Below are positions 26,789-38,139 of a stretch of 64,000 nt of DNA, one piece after another. Source of the DNA: Silvania confinis (lineage in GTDB: Bacteria; Pseudomonadota; Gammaproteobacteria; Enterobacterales; Enterobacteriaceae); contig NZ_JAMGZJ010000069.1 of NCBI RefSeq assembly GCF_025564085.1, positions 1 to 64,000 of the forward strand. Reading direction: 5' to 3'. The translations under genes and the position numbers were made by a program. The notes under the pieces are model-generated. The model made no database searches, was not told where the DNA came from, and saw nothing but the letters and a program-made list of their open reading frames with translations. The first letter of the stretch is position 1. Each line of letters opens with the position of its first letter.

Positions 26789-28486
26789 TTAGAAGGTTTC
26801 CCAGTTATCGCCATCCACTACCGCCGGACGCAGCGGTGAAGCCGGTGCGGCTGGGGGGATGGTATTGCTACTGCTGCTGCGGGCCTGAGTGGTGCCGTGC
26901 AGACGGAACGTGCCTACCGCTTCAGTCAGGCGGGCAGCCTGATCTTCCAGCGAGGCCGCTGCGGCAGAGGCTTCTTCCACCAGCGAGGCGTTCTGTTGGG
27001 TCACTTTATCCATCTCGGAGATGGCCTGGCTCACCTGCACAATGCCACGGCTTTGTTCGTCAGAGGCGGCTGCGATCTCCAGCATGATATCGGTGACGCG
27101 TCTTACCGCATCGACGATCTCGCCCATCGTGTTACCGGCCGCAACCACTTCGCCGGAGCCCTGATCAATGAGGGAAACCGATTCGCTGATCAGGCCTTCA
27201 ATCTCTTTCGCGGCGTTGGCGCTGCGGCTGGCGAGGGTACGCACTTCGCTGGCGACCACCGCGAAACCACGGCCCTGCTCACCGGCACGGGCGGCTTCGA
27301 CGGCGGCGTTCAGTGCCAGGATATTGGTCTGGAAGGCGATGCTGTTGATCACTGCAGTGATTTCAGAAATTTTCTTCGAGCTGCTGGAGATGTTGCTCAT
27401 GGTTTTCACCACCCCGGAGACCATCTGGCCGCCACGGCTGGCTTTACCGGAGGCATCTTCCGCCAGTTTGCTGGCATGGTGGGCGTTGTCGGCGTTTTGT
27501 TTTACCGTCGCCGTTAACTGTTCCATGCTGGCGGCCGTCTCTTCAATCGCCGCCGCCTGCTGCTCGGTGCGGGATGAGAGGTCGGTGTTGCCTGCCGAGA
27601 TTTCGCTGGTGCCGCGATAGATCTCTTCCGCACCCTGGCGAACCGTGCCCACCGTTTTCACCAGCGAGTGCTGCATGGTTTGCAGATCGTGCGTCAGGCG
27701 GCCAATTTCGCTGCGCCCGGTCAGGTCATCGGCGAGAGTCAGATCCCCTTTCGCGATATGCTCGATACGGCGTGCCGCACGCTGCAGCGGGTTGATCACC
27801 GTGCGACGCAGCACCATAAAGGTCACCACCGTCAGCGCCAGCGCCAGACCAAAGGCACCCACCATAAACATCAGCCCCAGTTGGGTGCGGGTATGTGCGT
27901 CTTCGGTTAACAGATTGGCGCGATCGGTACGGATTTTAACCGCCTTCAGCAGCACCTCGTTATAGGCATCATCCAGCGGACGCGCCTCTTCATTTTCGTG
28001 ATTGATGATGGCTTCAAACATGCCGTTTTTGGCATATTTCAGCATCGGCTGCATGCCGTCGATGTATGCCTGGAAGCGGGTTTTCAGATCCTCATCCAGC
28101 GCTTCATCCGCCGGGGTGCGCACGCTGCGGTTCATATACAGAGCAAAGCTGTCCTGAGACTGCTTAATCCGTTTTTCTGCTTCCGCGATGTTCAGTTTCA
28201 TCGCATCCATTTCGGCGATACGGCTGGCGGCACCCGCGTGGATCATATTAATACGCGAAGTGCGCAGGTGGTTTGAGCTGTTCGACAGCCCGGTGCGCAC
28301 CTGAATTTCGGCGGTGACGTCCTGCAGATCGCGGTCGGCCTGCAGCATGAAATAGCCCGCCAATCCGGCACTGAGTGCGAACAGCAGAATAATGCCGCCC
28401 AGAATGGAGGAGATAAGGGGAAGCAACCGAATTTGATGCAGGAAACCCAGTTTTTGCTGCGCCCGCACCGTTGATTTTTTTTCCAT
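26789..28486 (-). CDS. Methyl-accepting chemotaxis protein with CheR-tethering pentapeptide
   Basis: A 565-residue chemoreceptor located where trg stands in E. coli. Order: first membrane helix ([25 protein letters not shown]), a periplasmic four-helix TarH-like domain with [13 protein letters not shown], a second helix ([21 protein letters not shown]), HAMP, and the cytoplasmic signalling hairpin with [24 protein letters not shown]. The chain ends NWETF, the docking pentapeptide for CheR/CheB that marks major receptors such as Tsr and Tar. The start [10 protein letters not shown] was preferred to an upstream ATG because it precedes the first helix directly. Ligand unknown. Confidence 0.88.
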   Translation of the reverse strand: MEKKSTVRAQQKLGFLHQIRLLPLISSILGGIILLFALSAGLAGYFMLQADRDLQDVTAEIQVRTGLSNSSNHLRTSRINMIHAGAASRIAEMDAMKLNIAEAEKRIKQSQDSFALYMNRSVRTPADEALDEDLKTRFQAYIDGMQPMLKYAKNGMFEAIINHENEEARPLDDAYNEVLLKAVKIRTDRANLLTEDAHTRTQLGLMFMVGAFGLALALTVVTFMVLRRTVINPLQRAARRIEHIAKGDLTLADDLTGRSEIGRLTHDLQTMQHSLVKTVGTVRQGAEEIYRGTSEISAGNTDLSSRTEQQAAAIEETAASMEQLTATVKQNADNAHHASKLAEDASGKASRGGQMVSGVVKTMSNISSSSKKISEITAVINSIAFQTNILALNAAVEAARAGEQGRGFAVVASEVRTLASRSANAAKEIEGLISESVSLIDQGSGEVVAAGNTMGEIVDAVRRVTDIMLEIAAASDEQSRGIVQVSQAISEMDKVTQQNASLVEEASAAAASLEDQAARLTEAVGTFRLHGTTQARSSSSNTIPPAAPASPLRPAVVDGDNWETF

Positions 28487-28677
28487 ACCGTTGACTCTCT
28501 TATAGGTAGATGCGCAGAAGCACGCCTGTAAAATAGTCATCGGCAATACACTGGATTTGATTATGGCTAAAACAGAATCCAGTTCACACTTTAGAAATGA
28601 TTATTAAAGAAATGTCCCCCCCGTTACCGGCGAACGGCAGCGGGAAGGATTTTTAACAGAAATTGCTGACAGAATAA

Positions 28678-29808
<1,131 letters not shown>

Positions 29809-29825
29809 TTAGTGATGTCAGGTTT

Positions 29826-30101
29826 TTATTTTAGATAAGAGCGCAGCAAATGGCCGACTTCCGCCATGCGAACTGCCCGCTGGTCGGCCGTGGTCTCGCC
29901 GGTCACCAGCTCATCTTTGAGGTGAATTTCAACCATCTCGCCCATCAGGCCATTGGCGGCCCCGCGCACGGCGGCGATTTGCTGCAGGATGGCAAGGCAG
30001 GGTTCGCCGGATTCGAGCGCCCGCTCCAGGGCATCAACCTGCCCGCGAATGCGGCGCACGCGAGTCAGGACGCGTTTTTTATCTTCAGGGGAATGTGGCA
30101 T
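29826..30101 (-). CDS. frmR: Formaldehyde-responsive repressor FrmR (CsoR/RcnR family)
   Basis: A 91-residue all-helical repressor. MPHSPEDKKRVLTRVRRIRGQVDALERALE is typical of FrmR; the sensing Cys35 sits in EPCLAILQQ and pairs with the N-terminal Pro2 in formaldehyde crosslinking known for FrmR; His60/61 in EIHLKDEL is also kept. It represses the frmRA operon until formaldehyde modifies it. The promoter carries a G-tract operator at 30,113-30,137. Confidence 0.93.
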   Translation of the reverse strand: MPHSPEDKKRVLTRVRRIRGQVDALERALESGEPCLAILQQIAAVRGAANGLMGEMVEIHLKDELVTGETTADQRAVRMAEVGHLLRSYLK

Positions 30102-30112
30102 GGTGGCCTCCT

Positions 30113-30137
30113 GGATACTGTAGGGGGGTATACTATG
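30113..30137. promoter_or_regulatory. FrmR operator
   Basis: ATACTGTAGGGGGGTATACT carries a central G6 tract bordered by imperfectly inverted ATAC/GTAT sequences, the layout of CsoR/RcnR/FrmR operators. It lies just upstream of frmR. Confidence 0.7.
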
Positions 30138-30348
30138 TCATTTTGCCGCGTCATGTAAACAGGGATATTGCTGAGGGTATCAGGGGTTGGCGCTCAGAAA
30201 GTGACTCATGCAATGGCTTTACCCAACTTTAATCTTTCTTACCTCTCGCCCCGAACAGATATAAAAGGGCTGTGTCATCATGCCGGTGAATATCACCATC
30301 CCATAAGGACGTTGCAAAAACGTCCAGATAAATAAGGCCTGCACCATC

Positions 30349-30684
30349 ATGATAAGACCTACCCCGGCATTGCTCCTTGCTGGCAGCCTGCTGCTCGCGG
30401 GCTGTGATATGGAGCTCTCGCAGGATGCGAAAGCCAAAGTTGAAGAGACCACCCAGGCAGCTGAGTCGTTAAAAAATACCTTCAACAGCGAAGTTCAAAA
30501 AGCCAAAGAAAGCGCGCTGACGACAACCCAGGAGACGATCGCCTCGAACCTGTCGGAAGAGACTAATAAGCAGATCGACAGCGTTAAACAGAAAGCCGAA
30601 GACATCGGCAATATGAAAGTCTCTGATTTGCTCAGTTTTGGTGGCGAGAGCGAAGCGGAAAGTGAAGAGGAAGAGAGTCAGTAG
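30349..30684 (+). CDS. Small coiled-coil lipoprotein
   Basis: A 111-residue predicted lipoprotein with lipobox SLLLAGC at residue 19, followed by Asp at the next position (CD), the signal for staying in the inner membrane. The mature part is a long amphipathic helix rich in Lys, Glu, Thr and Ala (AKAKVEETTQAAESLKNTFN) and ends in an acidic tail (ESEAESEEEES). It resembles stress-type helical lipoproteins but I do not recognise the family. Followed at once by a REP element. Confidence 0.7.
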   Translation: MIRPTPALLLAGSLLLAGCDMELSQDAKAKVEETTQAAESLKNTFNSEVQKAKESALTTTQETIASNLSEETNKQIDSVKQKAEDIGNMKVSDLLSFGGESEAESEEEESQ

Positions 30685-30686
30685 CA

Positions 30687-30745
30687 TTGCCCGGCGGCGC
30701 TGCGCTTGCACGGGCCTACGGTTTGGTAAGCCGGGTAAATGCAGT
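30687..30745. repeat. REP/BIME-type palindromic element
   Basis: GCCCGGCGGCGCTGCGCTTGC then CGGGCCTACGG and GTAAGCCGGGTAA: a second copy of the REP unit seen at 26,698. The following 30,746-31,218 shows no convincing gene on either strand; short frames there lack ribosome sites or family resemblance. Confidence 0.75.
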
Positions 30746-31218
30746 GCCATCACAACAGAGAAAAACATCAGAGAGGCCCCAACTGAGGCCCCCTTGTTAA
30801 ACCACCTGTTTTGGCCAGCGTCTCCGTCGCGGAGTCGGCAGGCATGAATGCGCGGTAAGTCGGGCTCCACAAACGGAGCAGACTGCGCCATGAGGCTGGG
30901 TTTGCGAGGATTCAAAAGAGGTAAAGCGGAACCTTTTATTTTTGCAAACCGGGCACTCGAATTTGATGTTGGGGATATCCCCTCCAGTCAGGTGAATAGA
31001 ATCACCACCTTAACGCACTCTTGCATCGTCCAGGGATATATCGTGTAAAAGAAACGTTTCGCCGGAATTTATTTTTCGCAACGTTAAATTATGCAGGGAT
31101 TAAGAGTGATCTGATCGGCAAGACAGCGCCATCGTGAAAGACTGGACCAGCAGTATCTACGTCTTTAAGATACTGCTGGCGTTGCAACATCATTACACGA
31201 TGCGAGCCGCGTGCATTA

Positions 31219-32349
31219 TCAGAACTGGTACACCACGCCGACGGCGACTACGTCATCGGTATTAATACCGGCTTCACGCGTAAACTTATTTTCATCAACC
31301 AGGTTAATCATGTAGTCGACGAATACGTTAATATTTTTATTGAAGTTATAAGTTGCGCCCAAATCAACATATCTGATTAAGTCCTGATCGCCATAGCTAT
31401 TCCCCGTGGCGGCCTTACCGAGGTTTTTGCCTTTCAGAACGTCGTAGGCAACAAACGGCTGCAGGCCGAAATCGAACTGATAGCCCGCGTAGAATTCCAT
31501 GATCTGTGATTTATTGGCATAACCATATGCGCTATCACTGGAATGCGATCCAAAGCGTGAGGCGTTATAGGCCTGGGTAAACATGGCGGCTAAATAAATA
31601 TTATTGGCATCGTATTTAATGGCACCGGAATACGCTTCGGCCCTCTTACCCTGCCCCATAATACCGCTGGTGGTGCTATTTTGCTCACTGGTGCGATCGG
31701 CGCTCATCATTGCACCCGCTACGCTAAAACCAGCGCCAATATTGTAGTCAACCGATGCGCTGAAGCCATCGCCATTTTGACGTAATACGTCGCGTACGCC
31801 CGGTTCGCCGCCGCCGTCATTTTTACCCTGATATTGCAGTGCGAAATTCAGCCCTTCTACCGCGCCAAAGAAATCGGTATTACGGTAGGTTAATACACCG
31901 TTGGTGCGGCTGAACATAAACTGGTCAGAGCCGTAGGTCATGCCGTCAAACTCTGGCTGCATATCGGTATAGGCCAGCGTGTCGTACAAGACGCCTTTAT
32001 TGCGACCGTAATCAATAGAACCATAATCCGCGACTTTCAAACCCGCGAAAGCATAACGTGTCCGGGGGTTATTACTTTCCGATTCCGCACCGTTGGCATT
32101 AATGTGCATTTGCCATTGGCCATAACCTGTAATCTGACTATTAATCTGCGTCTCACCGCGGAAGCCAAGACGCATATACGTTTGGTCACCATTCCAGTCA
32201 CTGCTGCTATTATCAGAGAAGTAATGCTCGGCAGCGACCAGACCGTACAGGTCGAGTTTATTGCCGTCTTTGTTATAAATTTCTGCTGCGTGTGCGGTTG
32301 CGCTAAGCATTGCTGCGCTGACCAGCATGCTCATTTTATTGATTTTCAT
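31219..32349 (-). CDS. OmpC/OmpF-family general porin
   Basis: A 376-residue trimeric outer-membrane porin. The signal peptide [21 protein letters not shown] is followed by [15 protein letters not shown], the standard mature start; the pore-constricting loop 3 is [21 protein letters not shown]; the chain ends VVYQF with the terminal Phe needed for assembly. Loops differ from OmpC and OmpF, so it is a distinct member (NmpC/OmpN-like in position and type, but not assignable with certainty). The upstream region holds repeated OmpR-like half sites. It forms a passive channel for small hydrophilic solutes. Confidence 0.9.
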   Translation of the reverse strand: MKINKMSMLVSAAMLSATAHAAEIYNKDGNKLDLYGLVAAEHYFSDNSSSDWNGDQTYMRLGFRGETQINSQITGYGQWQMHINANGAESESNNPRTRYAFAGLKVADYGSIDYGRNKGVLYDTLAYTDMQPEFDGMTYGSDQFMFSRTNGVLTYRNTDFFGAVEGLNFALQYQGKNDGGGEPGVRDVLRQNGDGFSASVDYNIGAGFSVAGAMMSADRTSEQNSTTSGIMGQGKRAEAYSGAIKYDANNIYLAAMFTQAYNASRFGSHSSDSAYGYANKSQIMEFYAGYQFDFGLQPFVAYDVLKGKNLGKAATGNSYGDQDLIRYVDLGATYNFNKNINVFVDYMINLVDENKFTREAGINTDDVVAVGVVYQF

Positions 32350-32424
32350 TTTTATACCCTGATGTATTTGCCACTTGCCATTTTGCAACCCTATATAACG
32401 TTGCAGGTCAATATAGTTATCATC

Positions 32425-32460
32425 GATGTAAAAACATGTAAAACATGTAAAACATTTAAA
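32425..32460 (-). promoter_or_regulatory. Tandem OmpR-like half-sites upstream of the porin
   Basis: Plus-strand 9-bp units ACATGTAAA (32434-32442 and 32443-32451) and ACATTTAAA (32452-32460), with a weaker GATGTAAAA before them. Read on the minus strand they give TTTTACATGTTTTACATG, like the half-site pattern of OmpR boxes. They lie about 75-110 bp upstream of the porin start. Confidence 0.5.
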
Positions 32461-32765
32461 TTATCAGGGCACGAATCGTTAATTCTTGATGAAATTAAAT
32501 CATGCTTTTAAACGCACATATTGTGAAAGCCACGAATATTAAAAAAGGTTATTAGCGACGGGGGGGGTTACTCTGGTTTACGCGGTTTGCCACCGTCATA
32601 CAGCGCGACACCCCTTCCCTGCTCAATCTTAAATTAACAGCATAAAAAACTAATACCACCCGCAACCGACCTCACAAAGTGCATTAAGTTTTTCTGATTT
32701 TTTGCCGATAAGATTATCACCAGCAACACATGGATTTTATGTAACTTGCAACTTAGGATGTTTCA

Positions 32766-34331
32766 ATGAAAAACATTTCTGTCCGGATGGCTTTGTCAGG
32801 CGCAATATGTATCTTCGTGTTAATAATTGTCGCTATTTCTTCCGTTGGCTTTTTTGCCCTGAACCGCTCGAACAGTACCACTGACTTTATCCATAAGGCT
32901 GACCGCCGCGTAATACTTATTAATGATATCTATAAAGATTCAGCCCGTACCCGTTCGGGTTTTGCGCTGGTCTACGCCGGCCTTGTTAAAAGTGGACAGT
33001 CTGAGGCGTGGGTATTTAACAACATCCAGAACACCCACCAGCGGATGCTGGCTAATCTGGAAAAATTCAAAGCTATTCCGGTAGTTAACAGCCGCAACGA
33101 CGAGATCAACAGCGAGCTTATCGCGGCTGCCACAGCCCTGGGTGCCACGCTTGAGAAGGCAGAACAGCTGCTGAAAGCGGGTGATGTGCAGGGCTATTAC
33201 GATATTAATATCACGCAGATTGATAAAGCCGGCGGCCGTTTCTCTGCCGCCCTGGAAAAATATCAAAAAAGCGTTAATACCATCGTCAGCGAACTGGTTG
33301 CTGAACAAAAAACTGAATATCGCCAGCTAATTTGGGTTATGGGCCTTGGATTAGCGCTCGCGCTGTTAATGAGCGCCGGCGTTTTATATGTCCTGCGCAA
33401 TGTTATTTTAAAACCTATTAATCATGCCATTGAACACCTGGATACCGTGGCACAAGGCGATTTAACATTAAACTTAACCCAATCAGGTAATAACGAAATT
33501 GGCAAACTCTTCCGCTCCATTCACAGCATGCAGGAGAACCTGAGAGGGTTAGTCGGCAAAGTCCGCTCCGGGGTGGATGAGATACATGTGGGTTCGAGAG
33601 AGATCGCCGCCGGGAATTTAGACCTTTCTGCGCGTACCGAAGAACAGGCCTCCTCCCTTGAACAGACAGCCGCATCAATGGAAGAGCTGGCTTCTATTGT
33701 TAAGCAAAATGCCGACAATGCGCATCAGGCGAACGTGCTGGCGCTGAAGGCCTCCGAAATGGCCGAATCGGGCGGCAAAGCGGTATCGGAAGTGGTGACC
33801 ACCATGAACGAGATCGCCACCAGTTCGAATAAAATTGCTGAAATTGTCGCTATGATTGACAGCATTTCGTTCCAGACCAATATCCTGGCACTGAATGCGG
33901 CAGTTGAAGCCGCCCGAGCGGGTGAGCAAGGTAAAGGCTTTGCCGTTGTCGCCAGTGAAGTACGCACACTCGCGCAACGTTCGGCGACGGCCGCCAAAGA
34001 GATCAAAGACCTTATCCAGAATTCATCAAACCGCGTCAACATCGGTACCGAGCAGGTTAAACGTGCGGGTGCGGCGATGCTCGAGATTGTGACCTCGGTT
34101 AAACATGTTACCGACACGGTGGCGGAGATCTCCCTCGCCTCCCGTGAACAGGCCACCGGTATCGATCAGGTTAATCTGGCGGTATCGCAGATGGATGGTG
34201 TGACTCAGCAGAACGCCTCTCTGGTTGAACAGGCTGCGGCGGCGGCACATTCCCTGGAATCACAGGCAAGCGCATTGGCCGAGGCAGTGTCTGTGTTCCG
34301 TACCCATCACGCCAGCATGGCGACGGCATAA
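32766..34331 (+). CDS. Methyl-accepting chemotaxis protein
   Basis: A 521-residue chemoreceptor. Helix 1 ([24 protein letters not shown]), a periplasmic TarH-type domain ([19 protein letters not shown]), helix 2 ([23 protein letters not shown]), HAMP, and a signalling domain with [24 protein letters not shown] and two likely methylation helices. It ends at HHASMATA without an NWETF tail, so it would be a low-abundance receptor relying on others for adaptation. It is divergent from the porin across a 416-bp gap that holds OmpR-like repeats, a G8 tract at 32,560-32,567 and no gene. Ligand unknown. Confidence 0.88.
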   Translation: MKNISVRMALSGAICIFVLIIVAISSVGFFALNRSNSTTDFIHKADRRVILINDIYKDSARTRSGFALVYAGLVKSGQSEAWVFNNIQNTHQRMLANLEKFKAIPVVNSRNDEINSELIAAATALGATLEKAEQLLKAGDVQGYYDINITQIDKAGGRFSAALEKYQKSVNTIVSELVAEQKTEYRQLIWVMGLGLALALLMSAGVLYVLRNVILKPINHAIEHLDTVAQGDLTLNLTQSGNNEIGKLFRSIHSMQENLRGLVGKVRSGVDEIHVGSREIAAGNLDLSARTEEQASSLEQTAASMEELASIVKQNADNAHQANVLALKASEMAESGGKAVSEVVTTMNEIATSSNKIAEIVAMIDSISFQTNILALNAAVEAARAGEQGKGFAVVASEVRTLAQRSATAAKEIKDLIQNSSNRVNIGTEQVKRAGAAMLEIVTSVKHVTDTVAEISLASREQATGIDQVNLAVSQMDGVTQQNASLVEQAAAAAHSLESQASALAEAVSVFRTHHASMATA

Positions 34332-34360
34332 GTCGCCCCCGCCTCACCCTGTTATCCGCA

Positions 34361-34384
34361 CGCCACCGCCACGGTGGCGTTTTC
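34361..34384 (+). terminator. Chemoreceptor terminator
   Basis: CGCCACCG and CGGTGGCG form the stem around CCA, followed by TTTT, 30 bp after the chemoreceptor stop. The rest of the gap to 34,557 has no gene. Confidence 0.75.
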
Positions 34385-34557
34385 GCATATGCCGTAACGA
34401 GAATGAAATCGGTCCGGGATCCGCGGCAGGGCTGTCATCCATAAAATTATTTATGCCTGTTACAAAATCGTGTTGTTGGTGCTGACGCAGCGAAGCTGTC
34501 AGGATAAAGCCTCGACCGGTTCGCCCTCTCTGAGCCCGCATTAGCCTAAGGAAAACC

Positions 34558-35190
34558 ATGAGCTTAACTCTTCATCACCTCAACGACTCCCGATCCATCC
34601 GCATTCTCTGGTTGCTGGAAGAGGCCGGTGTGCCGTATGAGCTGGTCAGGTATCAGCGCGACCCGGTCACGCACCTGGCCCCGCCGTCCCTGAAAGCGAT
34701 CCATCCGTTGGGTAAATCACCGGTCATCGACGTTGACGGTAAAGTCATCGCCGAGTCGGGGGCCATGGTTGAATATCTGATTGCACATCATGCCCCGCAT
34801 CTGGCACCGGCCGCCGATTCCCCGGAATACATTGACTACCTGCAGTGGATCCATTTCGCCGAAAGCTCCGCCATGCTGCCGGTACTGCTGAAGGTGTTTG
34901 GCCGTATCGAAGAAAACACCGGCACCCAGCTTAACTTCCTGGCGAATTACGCAGAGGTCGAGTTCGAAAAAGTGTTCCGCTTCCTCGATGAGATGCTGGC
35001 GACCCGGGAATTTATTATCGGCAATAGCCTGAGCGGCGCCGATATTATGCTGGGTTTTGTGGTGAGTACCGCCGTAGAACAGCTGAACGCCGGTAGCCGT
35101 TTCCCGAACATTAGCCGTTACGCGCAGCGCCTCAGAAATACGGCAAGCTGGCAGAAAGCGCATGCCATCGAGTCAGCAGACGTCTGCTGA
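34558..35190 (+). CDS. Glutathione S-transferase family protein
   Basis: A 210-residue GST. The N-terminal thioredoxin-like domain (LTLHHLNDSRSIRILWLLEEAGVPYELVRY) has a Ser at the usual catalytic position (NDSRS), with the glutathione-binding PVIDVDGKVIAESGAMVEYL at about 60-80. The helical C-terminal domain includes GNSLSGADIMLGFVVSTAVEQL. It probably conjugates or reduces small electrophiles in the cytoplasm; substrate unknown. The start codon follows TAAGGAAAACC. It stands alone between two hairpins. Confidence 0.88.
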   Translation: MSLTLHHLNDSRSIRILWLLEEAGVPYELVRYQRDPVTHLAPPSLKAIHPLGKSPVIDVDGKVIAESGAMVEYLIAHHAPHLAPAADSPEYIDYLQWIHFAESSAMLPVLLKVFGRIEENTGTQLNFLANYAEVEFEKVFRFLDEMLATREFIIGNSLSGADIMLGFVVSTAVEQLNAGSRFPNISRYAQRLRNTASWQKAHAIESADVC

Positions 35191-35242
35191 CGCGAACATA
35201 AGACCGGACACGCCCGGTTTAAGTCAGTGGCCTTCCTGCAAC

Positions 35243-35277
35243 CCGCTTGAACAGCTCACCGGTAGCTGTTCAAGCGG
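35243..35277. terminator. 14-bp perfect hairpin between convergent genes
   Basis: CCGCTTGAACAGCT (35243-35256) and AGCTGTTCAAGCGG (35264-35277) with a 7-base loop, between the GST and the convergent ABC importer operon. There is no T run on either side, so it may be a structured 3-prime end rather than an intrinsic terminator. Confidence 0.55.
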
Positions 35278-35288
35278 CGTCGTTAACG

Positions 35289-36047
35289 TCACTGTTTGCT
35301 GTAGCGAATAGTCCATGTGTCATCTTCCCGCTGAACGCTGGCTTTTACGCACCAGGCTTTCTCAATCATGGCCGGAGTGAGCACCGTCTCAGGAGAACCA
35401 TTGGCAATCACTTTTCCCTGCTTCAGCAGCACCAGTCGATGACAATAGTTTGCTGCCAGGTTGAGATCATGGAGTGCTATCACCACGGTCATGGGTAACG
35501 TCGCGATCAGGGACAGCAGCTCCAGCTGATACTGAATATCAAGATGGTTAGTGGGTTCATCAAGGATCATAATCTTCGGTTGCTGAGCCAGCGCCCGTGC
35601 GATCTGGCTTCTCTGGCGCTCCCCCCCGGAAAGCTGCTTCCAGGCGCGTTTGCGAATACAGGACAATTTCATCCGCGCGATGGCCTCCTCGACGGCCTGT
35701 TCATCGCCACCGTTCCAGCCAAACAACCGCTGACGATGCGGAGTACGACCCAGCCGGACGATTTGCTCTACGGACAGATCGTCGTCGACCTCGGAATGCT
35801 GAGGAACAAATGCCAGCTGTTTCGCGCGCGTGCGCAGGGGCAATGTGTCGAGCGACGTGCCATTCAGCGTGATATGCCCGGCCTGTCGGGGCAAAAGCCC
35901 CGCGAGGCAACGCAGCAACGTTGATTTCCCGGAACCATTTGGCCCCAGCAATCCGACAATTTGCCCGGCTCCCAGAGTTAGATCGATGCCGTTTAGTACC
36001 CTCTGTGATTGCAGGGTAACTTCCAGTCCAGTCATTGAAATATTCAC
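35289..36047 (-). CDS. FecE/FepC-type ABC transporter ATP-binding protein
   Basis: A 252-residue ATPase. Walker A GPNGSGKST, signature LSGGERQRSQIARAL, Walker B KIMILDEPTNHLD and the switch His in VVIALHDLNLAANY are all intact. The profile is of the metal-chelate/siderophore/cobalamin import group. Its start overlaps the permease stop by 4 bases. It is the third gene of a binding protein-permease-ATPase operon and energises import through the FecCD-type permease. Confidence 0.9.
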   Translation of the reverse strand: MNISMTGLEVTLQSQRVLNGIDLTLGAGQIVGLLGPNGSGKSTLLRCLAGLLPRQAGHITLNGTSLDTLPLRTRAKQLAFVPQHSEVDDDLSVEQIVRLGRTPHRQRLFGWNGGDEQAVEEAIARMKLSCIRKRAWKQLSGGERQRSQIARALAQQPKIMILDEPTNHLDIQYQLELLSLIATLPMTVVIALHDLNLAANYCHRLVLLKQGKVIANGSPETVLTPAMIEKAWCVKASVQREDDTWTIRYSKQ

Positions 36048-37096
36048 CCTCTTTTCTCCCTGCTTCGGTACAACATCACCACAAAGGCGGGGGCACCCAC
36101 CAGTGCCGTCACCACTCCAATCGGCAATACCTGATGGGTAATCAGTGTGCGGGAAACGATATCGGCGAGGATCATAAAATGGCTTCCGATCAAAAAGGTC
36201 ATCGGGATCGTGTGTGCGTGTCCGGGCCCCGTGATGAAACGTGTGATATGCGGGATGACTAAACCGACAAAGCCCACTGCCCCTATCGTGCTGACCATCA
36301 CGGCCGTGACCAGCGCACAGGTGAGCAACAGGACTATCCGCACACCGGTCACCGGAATGCCCAGAGAGGTAGAGACTTCATCGCCGAACGTAAAGGTGTC
36401 CAGCGCCCGGGAAAAGATGAGGATCACCACCAGGCCGGCCAGCGTCACCCACAGCGCAAGCAACGCATCTGGCCACCGCACGCCACTCAGACTGCCCAGC
36501 AGCCAGAACATGACGCTGCGGGATTGCTCCGCATTGGCAGAGGTGCTGACAACGTAAGCCGTCAGGGCATTAAAGAGCTGAGTGCCGGCAATACCCGCCA
36601 GCAGAATGCGCGGGGGACTATCGGACATGCCGTGGGTGATGAGCATAATCAGCGTGAAGGCTCCGCAGGCACCGATAAACGCACCGCTGCTGACGCCCAG
36701 CGTACTGCCGCCGATGCCCAGCAGCATGACGCATACCGCACCCAACGACGCCCCTGCTGAAATACCCAGCAGGTAGGGTTCTGCCAGTGGATTGCGCAAA
36801 ATAGACTGCAGCACCAGACCGCATAATGCCAGCCCGCCACCGCTGCAGGCTGCCATCAGCGCCCTGCTCATGCGATATTGCCAGACAATCCCTTCTTCTA
36901 TTTGTGGCAGATCGTACCGGGTCATTCCCAGCCCATTGAGGATCGCTTTACAGGCATGGAGATACGATACCGGCATATCACCCACGGTAGCGGCGAAGAT
37001 CAGCATCAGCGGTAATGCCAGTATTCCGCTGGCCATAATGCTGTGATATCGCCAGTGAGGGCGTGAGAAGAGCCTGTACAGGGCGCGACTATTCAT
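36044..37096 (-). CDS. FecCD-family ABC transporter permease
   Basis: A 350-residue inner-membrane permease with about ten helices. Family landmarks: LRLPRxLMA-like MSRALMAACSGGGLALCGLVLQSILRNPLAEP, then LGISAGASLGAV, and near the end VGLVIPHITRFITGPGH, the coupling-helix region. The start MNSRALYRLF (37096) overlaps the end of the binding-protein gene by 8 bases; a longer upstream frame is only the shadow of that gene. Probably works as a homodimer with the two downstream ATPase copies. Confidence 0.9.
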   Translation of the reverse strand: MNSRALYRLFSRPHWRYHSIMASGILALPLMLIFAATVGDMPVSYLHACKAILNGLGMTRYDLPQIEEGIVWQYRMSRALMAACSGGGLALCGLVLQSILRNPLAEPYLLGISAGASLGAVCVMLLGIGGSTLGVSSGAFIGACGAFTLIMLITHGMSDSPPRILLAGIAGTQLFNALTAYVVSTSANAEQSRSVMFWLLGSLSGVRWPDALLALWVTLAGLVVILIFSRALDTFTFGDEVSTSLGIPVTGVRIVLLLTCALVTAVMVSTIGAVGFVGLVIPHITRFITGPGHAHTIPMTFLIGSHFMILADIVSRTLITHQVLPIGVVTALVGAPAFVVMLYRSREKRG

Positions 37097-38108
37097 GTTT
37101 CGCCTGGATTGTCGCCAGCTGTTCGCTGATTGCCTCAACCGCATCGACATTGCGCAGCGACGGGTTGAGCGACATGGCAGGCACCACGATGAGGTGTCCA
37201 TTTTTCACCGCCGGAATATTTTTGGTCACCGGATCGCTACGTAAAAATGCCTCTTTTACGGCAACATCGTCGGCCGGATATAACCGGCGCGCCATATCGG
37301 CAATGACAATGATGTCCGGCTGTGCCTGGGCAATATGCTCCCACGTCACGGCAGGCCACTCGTCATGGGAATCGATGATATTCTTAAGCCCCAGCGTGTT
37401 GCTGATCCAGCCCGGTGCCCCGTAATTTCCCGCCACCCAGGGATCGCCATTCAGCCGGGTACTTGAAAACCAGAACACCACCTTAAGCGGTGTTCTATTG
37501 GGTGTGGCAGCACGTTTCTGCGCCAGCGCAATGCGCTGAGTCAGGGCATGATTAAGTTTTTCGCCCTGCTGCGGTACGGCAAAAATCGTAGCCAGTTCAC
37601 TGACTTCCCTTTTAATTTCCTCCATCGAGAAGGGCGTGCTACGAGCCCCGTCCGCATTTGAGCTGTCAGTGACGCTTTTTCCCACGCAGTCAGCAGGTGA
37701 GATCCAGGTTTTGATGCCCAGTGAAGCGAACTGTTCCCGCGTACCGACCTCGCCTTGTGGCCCCACATGCCAGTGATATTGTGCCAGAACTAAATCTGGT
37801 TTTTGCGCAACCACAGCTTCAAACGAGGGGGAGTTATCCGCGAGTTTGAGCAGATCTTTCCCCTGCGCTTTCAGTGCATCAGGTAATGCACCAAACCAGA
37901 CGGAGGTCGCCGCAATTTTTTTCTCAAGCCCCAGCGCCAGCAGCAGTTCGGTTTCATGCTGACCAAGGGTGACGACGCGATCGGGTGCTGCTGTGAACGT
38001 TTGTTTAATGCCGCAATTTTCGAGGGTGAACGGGAAAACCTGAGTCGCAAAAATGGGGGTGGAGACGGTAATAAGCGCAGACAGCAGCAACACTTTCTTT
38101 ATGAACAT
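37089..38108 (-). CDS. Periplasmic metal-chelate binding protein (FepB/BtuF class)
   Basis: A 339-residue class-III binding protein with a signal peptide (MFIKKVLLLSALITVSTPIFA). Typical motifs are PDRVVTLGQHETELLLALGL, FEAVVAQKPDLVLAQYHWHVG and HEWPAVTWEHIAQAQPDIIVI. It delivers a chelated metal to the permease encoded next. There is no TonB receptor beside it to define the chelate. The promoter carries a TGTTAT-GTT-ATAACA palindrome, like Zur boxes, rather than a Fur box, which points to zinc control; that is inference. Confidence 0.85.
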   Translation of the reverse strand: MFIKKVLLLSALITVSTPIFATQVFPFTLENCGIKQTFTAAPDRVVTLGQHETELLLALGLEKKIAATSVWFGALPDALKAQGKDLLKLADNSPSFEAVVAQKPDLVLAQYHWHVGPQGEVGTREQFASLGIKTWISPADCVGKSVTDSSNADGARSTPFSMEEIKREVSELATIFAVPQQGEKLNHALTQRIALAQKRAATPNRTPLKVVFWFSSTRLNGDPWVAGNYGAPGWISNTLGLKNIIDSHDEWPAVTWEHIAQAQPDIIVIADMARRLYPADDVAVKEAFLRSDPVTKNIPAVKNGHLIVVPAMSLNPSLRNVDAVEAISEQLATIQAKHE

Positions 38109-38124
38109 TTTCTAACCCTGCACA

Positions 38125-38139
38125 TGTTATGTTATAACA
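38125..38139. promoter_or_regulatory. Zur-box-like palindrome in the importer promoter
   Basis: TGTTAT-GTT-ATAACA has perfect 6-bp arms and lies 17-31 bp upstream of the binding-protein start codon. The core TGTTATNNNATAACA is close to the proteobacterial Zur consensus (TGTTATANNATAACA). No Fur-like GATAAT repeats are seen. Assignment is by motif only. Confidence 0.5.

Noticed and set aside
30848..31048. 66-residue frame after the second REP element
   Set aside because: No clear ribosome site, no domain, and composition unlike coding sequence; not reported as a gene.
36044..37201. Longer start for the FecCD permease
   Set aside because: The extra 35 residues are an out-of-frame reading of the binding-protein gene end; ATG at 37096 gives a normal permease N-terminus.
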